58,632 nt of DNA from Candidatus Parabeggiatoa sp. nov. 2 (GTDB lineage Bacteria > Pseudomonadota > Gammaproteobacteria > Beggiatoales > Beggiatoaceae): NCBI GenBank assembly GCA_002085445.1, contig NBMI01000002.1:1-58632 (forward strand). Reading direction: 5' to 3'. Below, in pieces: positions 29,857 through 37,969 of this stretch. The notes under the pieces are model-generated. The model saw only the letters and a program-made list of their open reading frames with translations. It made no database searches and was not told the origin of the DNA. A program made the position numbers and the translations under genes. The first letter of the stretch is position 1. Each line of letters opens with the position of its first letter.

Positions 29857-29889
29857 AAAAATCCGATGTCTTTAAGACATCGGATTTTT
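29857..29889 (+). terminator. Rho-independent-type hairpin after glmS
   Basis: AAAAATCCGATGTC, loop TTTAA, GACATCGGATTTTT: a 14-bp stem ending in a T run, 93 bases after the glmS stop. It is symmetric, so it could act on both strands. Nearly the same hairpin recurs at 29982 and 42548. Confidence 0.75.
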
Positions 29890-29981
29890 AATCAATTCGG
29901 CAACCTGGCCCTCAAACCGAAAGCAATAACTACAAGGATTGTATTTTATAAGGGATTTGTTTATGAAGAACGTTTACTTTC

Positions 29982-30014
29982 AAAAATCCGATATCTTAAA
30001 GACATCGGATTTTT
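29982..30014. terminator. Second copy of the same hairpin
   Basis: AAAAATCCGATATC, loop, GACATCGGATTTTT, with one mismatch in the stem. It sits between CAATTCGGCAACCTGGCCC repeats (29894 and 30079) and a copy of the ACTACAAGGATT motif (29927), so it may be part of a repeat as well as a terminator. Confidence 0.55.
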
Positions 30015-30142
30015 AGCAAAGAATGCTCCCCGTCCTTTTACAAGTTTTTAGTCTATAGGGCCATCAAAAAAGTTAACTGAATCAATTCGGCAACCTGGCC
30101 CTCAAACCGCTTATGTTTGACACCTTAGTATTTTTCAAGCTT

Positions 30143-30260
30143 AAGTACAACGAATTACGCGGATAAACGAATTTGTTTTTCAGTTTATTTAGGTTGAAAC
30201 ATAAGAACTCTCATATACTGATAGTACAACGGATACGCGAAATAAACGGATTTTTTATCG
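30143..30260. repeat. Two copies of the AGTACAACG...ATAAACG bipartite repeat
   Basis: 30143: ACAACGAATT then ATAAACGAATT. 30233: ACAACGGAT then ATAAACGGATT. In each copy the word after ACAA is repeated after ATAAA. They lie directly upstream of the methyltransferase gene. Confidence 0.7.
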
Positions 30261-30304
30261 GCGTAATGGCAGGATTGAAAATCAATAAAAATTTAATAAA
30301 ATTT

Positions 30305-31099
30305 ATGACTATGATTATTTCTAAACTCTTGGTTCAACAAGAAAAATGGTTAAAAGAACGAATCATTGCTGGTGAAAGTTTAGACTTTTGTCCACGCGCT
30401 ACTGTTGATAGCACACCCGCTCGTTGGGAACTCTCATCGTTATTAGCCAGTTCGTCTTTAAAGTGGGCTGAAGTCTTACGTGATAGCTATGCACATCCGA
30501 TGGCATTTCCAGGCTCAATTTCGCCATGTGCTGGGGAAATGTTGCGATCCATGATTTGTAATATTGCCCCCCGCAATATTCTTGAAATTGGCTGTTTTGT
30601 AGGTATTTCAACACTATGGCTGGCTTCAGGCTTAGCAGAATTAGGCGGTGATCGCAAAATCCATACAATAGATTTGTTTGAGGATTTGCCTCCTAATGAA
30701 TTTTGCCCGATTTGGTTAAATAATCCATTGGCTTATGTCCAATCGCAACTGGAAACAGCGGGGCTAATTCAGTGGGTTGAATTACATCAAGGCGATTCTA
30801 AAGTCATTGGGCCAAAAATTGCTGAGACGCTTGCCGCGCCGATAGATTTTCTTTTTATCGACGGCGATCATAGTGTAGAAGGTTGCTATGCAGATTTTGA
30901 ATTGATGGAAAAATATGTATCTACTGGGGGATTTATCTTGTTACATGATATTTTTCCAAAATGGTGTGGTTGGGAAGGACCAGCTTTTGTGGTTGATAAT
31001 TACATTCGTCATAATGACCGATTTGAAATGTGCCAAATTTATATTTCTCCCTTAAATTTTGGTTATGCCCTAATTAGGAAAGTGAAAGCACAATCCTAA
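30305..31099 (+). CDS. Class I SAM-dependent methyltransferase
   Basis: A Rossmann-fold methyltransferase of the Methyltransf_24/O-methyltransferase kind. The SAM-binding motif I is ILEIGCFVGISTLWLASG; the acidic end of strand 2 is IHTIDLFED; the post-II and catalytic-side motif is IDFLFIDGDHSVEGCYADFE, and GGFILLHDIF follows. The substrate cannot be read from sequence; members modify sugars, phenols or peptides. An in-frame ATG exists at 30173, but the extra 44 codons run through bipartite-repeat DNA, so the ATG at 30305 (MTMIISKLL, 264 residues) is the likelier start. No operon partner. Confidence 0.85.
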   Translation: MTMIISKLLVQQEKWLKERIIAGESLDFCPRATVDSTPARWELSSLLASSSLKWAEVLRDSYAHPMAFPGSISPCAGEMLRSMICNIAPRNILEIGCFVGISTLWLASGLAELGGDRKIHTIDLFEDLPPNEFCPIWLNNPLAYVQSQLETAGLIQWVELHQGDSKVIGPKIAETLAAPIDFLFIDGDHSVEGCYADFELMEKYVSTGGFILLHDIFPKWCGWEGPAFVVDNYIRHNDRFEMCQIYISPLNFGYALIRKVKAQS

Positions 31100-31156
31100 A
31101 GCTAAAGCGTTGGACTCCAAAAACGTTCAATACTTACATAATCAATACGCCTTATT

Positions 31157-31252
31157 TCATAAAGTTCCCTTTTTTCGTTTTAACCAATCACTCAATCGTT
31201 GCAATAGCGTTTGAGACACTTTTTTCGGTTCATCATGGCTTAAAATGTCCAT
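31157..31252 (-). pseudogene. Short protein-tail remnant
   Basis: The minus strand encodes MDILSHDEPKKVSQTLL then QRLSDWLKRKKGTL and a stop. The frame stays open upstream (LNIINNI) until it meets a bipartite repeat. It reads like an amphipathic C-terminus of a lost gene, but I do not recognise the family. Confidence 0.3.
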
Positions 31253-31271
31253 GATATTATTAATAATGTTT

Positions 31272-31480
31272 AGTACAACGAATTACGCTTAAGTACAACG
31301 AATTACGCGGATAAACGAATTGATTCTTCAGTTTATTTAGGTTTCAAGGTACAATCAGCTTATTCAATCGTGTACAACCCATCGATAATATAACAGATTC
31401 AGTCAACGAATATTAATTAAGTAAGTACAACGAATTACGCGGATAAACGAATTTATTCTTCATCTGTACATTCCGTATAA
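31272..31480. repeat. Three copies of the bipartite repeat upstream of the caspase gene
   Basis: AGTACAACGAATTACGC at 31272 (half only) and 31292, and again at 31424, each full copy followed by GGATAAACGAATT. The last is followed by GTACATTCCGTATAAC, as at 1000 and 12708. Confidence 0.75.
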
Positions 31481-31582
31481 CTCAAGAAATCAATCCGTTT
31501 ATTCTCCTAATCCTAAGTACGAGATTGTCATTGTACTATAATATCTAACATAAACAACTTTATTAGTCACCAATCACCTTCT

Positions 31583-33175
31583 ATGAGTCAAGATAATAAA
31601 CCCAACCGCGACGCATTGGTAGTGGGCATTACCCAATACGCCGATTTAGACATGCCGCCCGAAATCACCCAATTGGCCGATGGGGCCGAAGATATCGCGC
31701 AACGCCTTGAAACACAAGGCGGATTCCGCGTGCGCCGCTTGCCGGTGACTAAACCGGGCGAGAAAGAATTTGTCGATCCGGAGCAAATGCTCACGGCTGC
31801 TCAATTAAAAGACGCTATTATTCAACTGTTTACTCCAGAAAGCGATAACAGGCCTACCACTGCCCTATTATTTTTTGCCGGGCATGGGTTGCGTCAAAAA
31901 ATTAACAAGGATCATTATCAGGGATTTTTGGCAACCAGTGAAGCGAATCCCAATGAAAATAACTGGGGCTTGTCCTTACAATGGCTACGTGAATTATTGG
32001 ACAAAAGTCTTGTCCAACAGCAAATTGTTTGGCTCGATGCTTGCCATAGTGGTGAATTATTCAATTTCACCGCGCAAGATACCGGGCATGATAGATGTTT
32101 CATTAGCTCAGCCCGGCCCTTTGAGGAGGCCTACGCAGAAGGCGTATTAACGAACGCGTTATTGGAAACGCTTGATTATACTAAACAACTTAATCCTTGG
32201 GTGGATCACCAGAGGCTGATTGAATGGCTTGAAGCCAAAAACCAAACGGCGGCTGGCTCCCAACGATTTGTGTTTGACAACACCAGCAAGCCTATCATTT
32301 TAACCAATAAGGCTTTTGATATTGATGCGGATTATAAAAATGTTTGCCCATTCAAAGGCTTGGAGTCTTTTGATTTTGAGAAAAACCCCGACGATCCGCT
32401 TTACTTTAAAGGGCGTACCGATCTCACTCATGAATTGCTCGACAAAATCAAAGGCACGAATTTCCTCGCGGTACTCGGTGCCTCTGGCAATGGTAAATCC
32501 TCGGTGGTGCGAGCCGGTTTACTTTATCAATTGCGGCAAACGCAACGGTGGGAAATTTTACCCGTCATTACGCCGACAGCCGATCCGCTCAAGGCTTTAG
32601 GCGCTGTCATTGGTATGCCCGCCGCGCAATTAACCGATTTTATTAACCGGGCGCAAGCAGAACGTGTCGTGCTGGTTATCGATCAGTTTGAAGAAGTCTT
32701 TACGTTGTGCAAAAACGACGCGCAACGGGAACATTTTTTTGCGACATTATTAGCGGCGGTGGCGCGGGCAGATAATAAATTCTGCTTAGTGGTAGTGATG
32801 CGAGCCGACTTTTTAGATAAATGTTCTCACTATGTTGATTTAGCCCATCAATTTCAAGAACATCAAATCATCGTCACGCCGATGACACGGGCCGAATTGG
32901 AAGAAGCGATTGTGGCACCGACTCGACAGGTGGGCTTACAAATTGAGCCAAAGTTGGTGTCGGAAATGCTGGCGGATGTCAAAGGAGCATTAGGAAGTTT
33001 ACCATTACTACAGTATGCCTTAACAGAATTGTGGAAAAAATGTGCTACTCAGCGCCTATTAACCTTTTCGGCTTATGAAGCGTTAGGCAAGATAGCGGGT
33101 ACTTTGGAACAAGGGGCGAATGGTGTTTATAAGAAACTATCGCCGGCAGAGCATTTTTCCACCTATTCATTTTAG
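31583..33175 (+). CDS. Caspase-like peptidase fused to nSTAND1 NTPase, C-terminally truncated
   Basis: Residues about 8-240 are a peptidase C14 (metacaspase-type) domain with catalytic H101 (FFAGHGL) and C154 (WLDACHSGE). From about 258 an nSTAND1 module begins with NVCPFKGLESFDFE and LYFKGR, a Walker A (GASGNGKS, 299-306) and a Walker B-like VVLVIDQFEEVF. STAND-caspase proteins usually end in WD40 or other sensor repeats and act in defence or signalling: ligand binding triggers oligomerisation and protease activity. Here the protein stops at EHFSTYSF just after the STAND helical part. Downstream lie detached WD40-protein tails (34631 onward), so the sensor has probably been lost by deletion. 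The start at 31583 has no strong RBS. Confidence 0.92.
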   Translation: MSQDNKPNRDALVVGITQYADLDMPPEITQLADGAEDIAQRLETQGGFRVRRLPVTKPGEKEFVDPEQMLTAAQLKDAIIQLFTPESDNRPTTALLFFAGHGLRQKINKDHYQGFLATSEANPNENNWGLSLQWLRELLDKSLVQQQIVWLDACHSGELFNFTAQDTGHDRCFISSARPFEEAYAEGVLTNALLETLDYTKQLNPWVDHQRLIEWLEAKNQTAAGSQRFVFDNTSKPIILTNKAFDIDADYKNVCPFKGLESFDFEKNPDDPLYFKGRTDLTHELLDKIKGTNFLAVLGASGNGKSSVVRAGLLYQLRQTQRWEILPVITPTADPLKALGAVIGMPAAQLTDFINRAQAERVVLVIDQFEEVFTLCKNDAQREHFFATLLAAVARADNKFCLVVVMRADFLDKCSHYVDLAHQFQEHQIIVTPMTRAELEEAIVAPTRQVGLQIEPKLVSEMLADVKGALGSLPLLQYALTELWKKCATQRLLTFSAYEALGKIAGTLEQGANGVYKKLSPAEHFSTYSF

Positions 33176-33284
33176 ATTATGTCTATCGTTGCTGTGGTTT
33201 TAGAACATGATTTAATGGATTTAAGGATGGACAGGATTAACCGTTTATTCTTTATATTTTATTCTTAATTGCGAGATTTCTAAA

Positions 33285-34547
33285 ATGGTAAAAAATATTG
33301 ATGTCGAAAATAATCTAACGGTTATTGATCCAAAAATTGCCGAAGTTATTGATAAAATTAGTGGTGCTATATTGCCTGTAAAAAAAGTCATTGGTTCAGA
33401 CTATGACAGGGTAATAAAACTGCGTTCTGAATTACTTACCCTTATCAAAAGAAACGAACCACGTTACATCTGTCCATTGTGTCATACTCCCGTTTACTTA
33501 GTTTGTCGTCATTTTACTCGCAGTTTCTTTTTTCGTCATAAAATTGACGATGGAAGTTGTCCTATAGATACACGCGGAAAGTTAAGTGAAGCAGAAATCA
33601 ATGCACGGAAGTACAACGGAGCGAAAGAAAGTGAATCACATAAGGAAATGAAGAAAATCATTGCAGACAGTCTCAAAGCAGATGGAAGGTTTAAGGATAT
33701 TGCAATTGAACAGGTTTGGAAAAGTCAAGAACCTGGCGAATGGAAAAAACCAGATGTTTCGGCAAGATTCGATGATAAAATACGGATTGTTTTTGAAATT
33801 CAACTATCAACTACCTTTTTAAGGGTGATTGTAGAACGTAAAGAGTTTTATTTAAAGGAAGGAGGATTGCTTTGTTGGATATTCAAAGAAATTAAAGAAG
33901 AATATCCTCGTTTGATGCAGGATGATATCTTTTACAACAATAATTGTAATCTATTTCTAGCAAATCATGAGTCGCTTCATGTTTCTAACGAGCAAAAGCG
34001 GCTTTTCCTAAAATGCGGTTGGTTTGAACCTATTATTGAAAACCAAAAAATAGGAAATACGTGGAAAGAGGAAATAGTTCCCTTTGATCAACTAACTTTT
34101 GACCGCGAACATCAACGTATTTTCTTTTTTGACTATGATCGTGAAAAGCAGAAACTTACTCAACAACTTGATCGCGAGCGTTTTGAACAATTTTGGTTGT
34201 CCAATAATTTAAACTTGTACAGCGATGAAATTTCTCAAAAATGGCAAGAGTTGAGTGATTCCTTATCGAAACATAATATTTTACTTCCCACTCAATATGA
34301 TATTCACAATGGGTTAACATATCTTCTGAATGCGCTATATAGTGCAAAATATGGAAAACCAATAGGATATAAGTTTAGGGCACTTATTCAAGTAGCTCAT
34401 CAAATGGAAAACAATCATAAGGAATATTTAATAATATTCGGGTGGGCTTTAAAAATCTATGGGAGAAGTGAGCAAATAAAACAAGAAGATAGTTCTGGAA
34501 AATGGGCAAAGAAAGTTGAGAAATTTAAGCCGCTTATGCAATCATAA
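33285..34547 (+). CDS. CoiA-like/DUF6035-type nuclease-fold protein
   Basis: The N-terminal half carries a zinc-ribbon-like CPLCHTPVYL...C followed by FRHK, as in CoiA-like proteins, which check that material is cysteine-ligated before a nuclease domain. ESHKEMKKIIADSL and KPDVSARF...IRIVFEIQLS give the Asp and Glu-x-Gln of a PD-(D/E)XK fold (about residues 145-180), with a Tyr in KEFYLK. The C-terminal half is helical and charged. Function is unknown; relatives include competence factor CoiA and nucleases of defence islands. It lies between the truncated caspase gene and its detached WD40 tail, as if inserted or brought in by deletion. In-frame codons continue after the TAA (DETYQHNDSFDQLIS...). 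Confidence 0.65.
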   Translation: MVKNIDVENNLTVIDPKIAEVIDKISGAILPVKKVIGSDYDRVIKLRSELLTLIKRNEPRYICPLCHTPVYLVCRHFTRSFFFRHKIDDGSCPIDTRGKLSEAEINARKYNGAKESESHKEMKKIIADSLKADGRFKDIAIEQVWKSQEPGEWKKPDVSARFDDKIRIVFEIQLSTTFLRVIVERKEFYLKEGGLLCWIFKEIKEEYPRLMQDDIFYNNNCNLFLANHESLHVSNEQKRLFLKCGWFEPIIENQKIGNTWKEEIVPFDQLTFDREHQRIFFFDYDREKQKLTQQLDRERFEQFWLSNNLNLYSDEISQKWQELSDSLSKHNILLPTQYDIHNGLTYLLNALYSAKYGKPIGYKFRALIQVAHQMENNHKEYLIIFGWALKIYGRSEQIKQEDSSGKWAKKVEKFKPLMQS

Positions 34548-34630
34548 GATGAAACATATCAACATAATGATAGTTTCGATCAATTGATTTCTTTCTTGTT
34601 TCCTGAACTTGCCGAAAGGCTATAAAAATA

Positions 34631-34948
34631 TTGTGGGACGTTAGTCCAGAGTCATGGGTAAAACAGGCTTGTGCTATTGTCAACCGTAATTTCAGTCAAC
34701 AAGAATGGCAACACTATATGGGCAACCGCCCTTACGAAAAAACTTGCCCAGACTTACCTAAAGACACCTTGGGTGCCATTGAATTAACCCAACAAGCGAG
34801 ACAACTACTTAAAGGAGGCAAAATCCGTAAACAAGATGGCCGCCAAATAGAGCGAGCCAAAACACTTTTCGCCCAAGCCAAAGCCAAATTCGCCCAAGCG
34901 AGAGAATTGGATGCGAATGTGGTTTTTGGAGAGGAATTAACGAATTGA
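34631..34948 (+). pseudogene. Detached C-terminal tail of a WD40/STAND protein (remnant 1)
   Basis: Codons from 34631 (TTG, no RBS) read LWDVSPESWVKQACAIVNRN, then FSQQEWQHYMGNRPYEKTCP. This is the standard ending of long WD40-repeat STAND proteins: last blade WD, the ACxxxNRN box, EW..Y.G...Y.KTCP. It is followed by a Gln/Ala/Lys helical tail ending ARELDANVVFGEE. The upstream blades are missing. It probably once belonged to a caspase-nSTAND-WD40 gene like the one at 31583. Confidence 0.75.
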
Positions 34949-35054
34949 AGGATTGACAGAATTAACAGCTTACCTTTATGTGGCTTATGAATAATCCTTT
35001 CTATCGTTATAATCCGTTAAATCATGTTCAAAAGCCTGAAATTTACCGAAAAAA

Positions 35055-35474
35055 ATGAATAAAATGCTTATTTATCTTGATATCTGTTGCTTCAATCGTC
35101 CTTATGATATTCAGTCATCTGAAATCATTAAACTTGAAACTGAAGCAACATTAGCCATCCAACATGCTATACTAACAAACGAAATTCGTTTTGTTTGGTC
35201 GTTCATGCTGGATTTTGAAAACAATGCGAACCCTTACCCTGATCATAGAGAAGCCATTGCAGAATGGAAAAACCTAGCATCTGTTCAGATTTCCGCACTG
35301 GAAACAATCAGGAAGTACGCAAACCAACTCACAGCAACTTTTGGCATTAAATCCAAAGATGCCTTACACATTGCTTGTAGTATTGAAGCACAATGCGATT
35401 ATTTCATTACCACAGACAAACGGCTGTTAAAAAAGTCGAAACACTCACAACAATCAATACCGTCAACCCGGTAG
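35055..35474 (+). CDS. PIN-domain ribonuclease (toxin-like), frameshifted near its end
   Basis: PIN-fold Mg-dependent RNase, VapC-like. The first catalytic Asp is in MLIYLDICCFNRP; the later acidic box is GIKSKDALHIACSIE and CDYFITTDKRLLKK. In the run GTTAAAAAAGTC (35427-35438) the frame changes: one more A would continue as VETLTTINTVNPVDFILKEF and stop at TGA, overlapping the ATG of the next gene (ATGA). That is the expected PIN ending and operon junction, so the present end (SKHSQQSIPSTR) is a one-base deletion, slippage or read error. It forms a toxin-antitoxin-like pair with the gene at 35497. Confidence 0.85.
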   Translation: MNKMLIYLDICCFNRPYDIQSSEIIKLETEATLAIQHAILTNEIRFVWSFMLDFENNANPYPDHREAIAEWKNLASVQISALETIRKYANQLTATFGIKSKDALHIACSIEAQCDYFITTDKRLLKKSKHSQQSIPSTR

Positions 35475-35496
35475 ATTTTATCTTAAAGGAATTCCT

Positions 35497-35691
35497 ATGA
35501 GAACGGATATGTTAATACGCTATGAAGGTATGAGAGCGTTGCGAGAACGCTTGGGGCCAGTTGAAGCTGAAAAATTCATTGTCCTTATACGCCGTGAACC
35601 TTTTGATTACACCGAATGGCAGCAAACGCTCTGGCAAAATAAGAGTGTTGATGAATTATTTGAAGCGGCTAAACAACAGAGCAGTGAATAG
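35497..35691 (+). CDS. Small antitoxin-like partner of the PIN protein
   Basis: 64 residues beginning MRTDMLIRYEGMRALRERLG, then VEAEKFIVLIRREPFDYTEW, a small family seen next to PIN-domain genes. Helical and acidic at its end (SVDELFEAAKQQ). With the frame of the upstream gene restored, its ATG overlaps that gene's TGA, supporting co-translation. DNA binding cannot be shown from sequence. RBS AAAGGAATTC is upstream. Confidence 0.7.
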   Translation: MRTDMLIRYEGMRALRERLGPVEAEKFIVLIRREPFDYTEWQQTLWQNKSVDELFEAAKQQSSE

Positions 35692-35728
35692 TATTCAGTT
35701 CCAATGGAAGCATCATCAGTGGTGGTGG

Positions 35729-35842
35729 CTGTGGCACGTCAATCCAGAATCTTATGTAAAACAGGCTTGTGCTATTGTCAATCGTAATTTCAGTCAACAA
35801 GAATGCCAACAACATAAGGGCAACCGTCCTCACATCTGCTGA
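35729..35842 (+). pseudogene. WD40-protein tail remnant 2
   Basis: LWHVNPESYVKQACAIVNRN, then FSQQECQQHKGNRPHIC and a stop. It is a decayed paralogue of the tail at 34631, with Trp to Cys in the EW box and a truncated KTCP motif. It directly follows the small antitoxin-like gene. Confidence 0.75.
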
Positions 35843-36288
35843 GGTGGCTATTGAATGTCTGTCGTTTGCGCGGTGCTGATGCGATTGCTGTGGCGGCGTT
35901 TTATTCAACACAACTCATTAGCAAAAGCGTCGGGTGGGTTTAGCTCCGCGAAACCCACCATTTCTTGTCTTGACCATTCTCATCTATTCTTTCTATCGTG
36001 TCATTGTGTTGTTTTTATCATTAATTGAGGGGGTGTGGTGGGTGTAACAAAGCGCTACCCACCCGACATTACAATGCCATTAAGTTAAGGGCTTTGCACG
36101 TGGGATTGCCCCTACAAACCGTTATGTCATGTAGGGGCAATCCTTTATGGTTGCCCTCACCCAAAAGCGGTACGAATAGGATTGAACGGATTGAAAGAGG
36201 CCGACAGGATGACTTTTACCTTTGATGTGACTATTCCTGTTTATCCTAAAATCCGTGCAATATTGTTCAAAACGAGGAGAAATCATTT
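35843..36288. other. Non-coding, hairpins and a partial MITE
   Basis: Hairpins GGTGGGTTT...AAACCCACC (35934-35961) and GGTGGGTGTAAC...GCTACCCACC (36035-36063), and an AATGCCATTAAG-family end at 36071 with an inner inverted pair GGATTGCCCCTAC/GTAGGGGCAATCC (36103-36152). A GGATTGAACGGATTGAAAG tract follows at 36179. Confidence 0.6.
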
Positions 36289-36588
36289 ATGAAACTCGCA
36301 GAATTGATTCACGATATGTCTAAACTTAATGTAGAGTTAAGTGACTTTGAACAGAAATTTGGGGTTAAATCACAGGAATTTTACCAAGCCATTACTGCCG
36401 GTGAATTAGAAGAGTTCGACGCACTGGATGAGTACCGTCTGGAATTTATTGAGTGGTTGTCTTTGTATAAGATGTGGCTGAGTTTGAATGAAAAATATCA
36501 ACAATTGGTCACTCGTCAACCCATTGCTATTTCAATTAAAACCACCGTGATGTCTCAACATGAACAATCCACTCGCATCGCCGTCTGA
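36289..36588 (+). CDS. Small partner protein of a TumE-like toxin
   Basis: 99 residues, helical, with no named domain I can recognise (MKLAELIHDMSKLNVELSDF, then EQKFGVKSQEFYQAITAGEL). Good RBS (GAGGAGA) and start. It overlaps the next gene by 29 bp, the usual tight coupling of toxin-antitoxin pairs. By position and size it is the likely antitoxin of the 36560 gene. The last residues lie in the overlap. Confidence 0.7.
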   Translation: MKLAELIHDMSKLNVELSDFEQKFGVKSQEFYQAITAGELEEFDALDEYRLEFIEWLSLYKMWLSLNEKYQQLVTRQPIAISIKTTVMSQHEQSTRIAV

Positions 36589-37042
36589 ATACGAAGATTT
36601 TATTTATAATTTGCCGAATCACTATCCCTTTATTAAACATTTTTCTTTGGTTTACATTCCATTGGGAACCCAAATAGGTAAATGTGTTGGGATGGTAATT
36701 TTTGCTGATAATCTGGTGCTTTGTGTGCAAGAATTTCTTAACTTTGAATTGGGCGTGATTGAAGGTTATAGTTATGAAGTGTCACGTTGCCCTGTTTCAG
36801 ATGAGGAAATAGTACCGGCAAAAGACTATTGCCGCGCTTCTTATGCCGATAAGAACAAAGAATATTGGTATGACTCTTTTCCTCATCCTCATGATCCAAC
36901 ACTGGCAATAACCCATCCTCACCATAAACATGTTCATCCAGACATTAAACACCATCGTGTTCCAACTTTTGATTTAACGTTTATGGCTCCGAATTTACCT
37001 TTTCTTATTGAAGAAATTGCTGCTAGATGGAATTTGGAATAA
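36560..37042 (+). CDS. TumE-like (DUF6516 family) toxin candidate
   Basis: 160 residues. The central block KEYWYDSFPHPHDPTLAITH, then PHHKHVHPDIKHHRVP is characteristic of DUF6516/TumE-type proteins, whose clustered His and Asp suggest a metal-dependent nuclease-like site. The N-terminal half is a beta-rich domain (SLVYIPLGTQIGKCVGMVIF). It starts inside the upstream gene, supporting a paired toxin-antitoxin unit. The activity is inferred from family naming rather than seen. Confidence 0.7.
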   Translation: MNNPLASPSEYEDFIYNLPNHYPFIKHFSLVYIPLGTQIGKCVGMVIFADNLVLCVQEFLNFELGVIEGYSYEVSRCPVSDEEIVPAKDYCRASYADKNKEYWYDSFPHPHDPTLAITHPHHKHVHPDIKHHRVPTFDLTFMAPNLPFLIEEIAARWNLE

Positions 37043-37076
37043 TCCTGATTTTATGGCATGCTAATTTTTATGAATG

Positions 37077-37190
37077 GGTTAAAATCGCCAGCCGCGATCA
37101 AAATGCGGCGCAATTTTAACCCAACAAGCTAGAGAACTGCTTAAACAAGGCTTTGCTCGCCAAAGCCAAATTCGCCCACCAAGCGAGAGG
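37077..37190 (+). pseudogene. WD40-protein tail remnant 3
   Basis: Fragments WVKIASR (37075-37098) and, in another frame, ILTQQARELLKQG followed by an LAKAKFA-like stretch match the tail at 34631 (ELTQQARQLLKGG; AQAKAKFAQARE), with frameshifts and deletions. Confidence 0.65.
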
Positions 37191-37338
37191 TTTTATAAAT
37201 CAACGATAAAAAAATTATCAGTTGAGATACGGAGAAAAGCCAACTGTTTTAAGAATTGGTTCATTTCGCTTTGACTCTGATGAAGGTAATGAACCACCCC
37301 ATCTTCATGTAGCAACCGCCGATGGAGAATGTCAATTT

Positions 37339-37969
37339 CAGTTGAGAATGATGCTAAAAATAATTGCTCGCCTTTGGTGGGCCAATTTGTCGTAGGCGAT
37401 AGCTCGCCTTTGTGGGCCGGTTCGTCGTCGGCGAGAGTTCGCCTTTAGTGGGCCGGTTCGTCGTCGGCGAGAGTTCGCCTTTGGTGGGCCAGCTCGTCGT
37501 CGGCGAGAGCTCGCCTTTAGTGGGCCAGCTCGTCGTCGGCGAGATATCGCCTTTAGTGGGCCAGTTCGTCGTCGGCGAGAGCTCGCCTTTAGTGGGCCAG
37601 CTCGTCGTCGGCGAGAGATCGCCTTTGGTGGGCCAGTTCGTCGTCGGCGAGAGTTCGCCTTTAGTGGGCCGGTTCGTCGTCGGCGAGAGTTCGCCTTTGG
37701 TGGGCCAGTTCGTCGTCGGCGAGAGCTCGCCTTTAGTGGGCCAGCTCGTCGTCGGCGAGAGATCGCCTTTGGTGGGCCAGTTCGTCGTCGGCGAGAGCTC
37801 GCCTTTAGTGGGCCGGTTCGTCGTCGGCGAGAGTTCGCCTTTGGTGGGCCAGTTCGTCGTAGGCGAGATATCGCCTTTAGTGGGCCAGTTCGTCGTCGGC
37901 GAGAGCTCGCCTTTAGTGGGCAGGTTCGTCGTCGGCGATTGATCGCCTTGAAGGGGCCATTCTCAACTG
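37339..37969. mobile_element. 631-bp TIR element carrying sixteen 36-bp hairpin repeats
   Basis: Perfect 12-bp terminal inverted repeats CAGTTGAGAATG (37339-37350) and CATTCTCAACTG (37958-37969), flanked by the 5-bp duplication AATTT (37334-37338 and 37970-37974). It contains no transposase gene. Nearly all of its length is a tandem array of 36-bp units (about 37380-37950), each with a GGCGA...TCGCC hairpin. A non-autonomous transposon that has taken up, or expanded, a satellite-like array. Confidence 0.88.
37380..37951. repeat. 36-bp tandem hairpin array, 16 units
   Basis: Unit: GTGGGCCAGTTCGTCGTC then GGCGAGAGTTCGCCTTTA. The loop and inner stem vary in a limited set: GAGAGTTC, GAGAGCTC, GAGAGATC, GAGATATC, GATTGATC, GATAGCTC. 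GGCCAG and GGCCGG alternate. As 36 is divisible by 3, long open frames exist on both strands (FVVGESSPLVGQ plus, RRRRTGPLKASS minus). There are no unique spacers, so it is not CRISPR. The GTCGTCG...TCGCCTTT...GGGCC skeleton is shared with the array at 20.35 kb. Confidence 0.92.

Noticed and set aside
30173..30304. Upstream start for the methyltransferase
   Set aside because: The extra codons translate intergenic bipartite repeats; the ATG at 30305 gives a normal N-terminus.
37380..37951. CRISPR array
   Set aside because: Units are contiguous and alike with no unique spacers, and there are no cas genes. The same reasoning applies to the arrays at 10965, 19689 and 20346.
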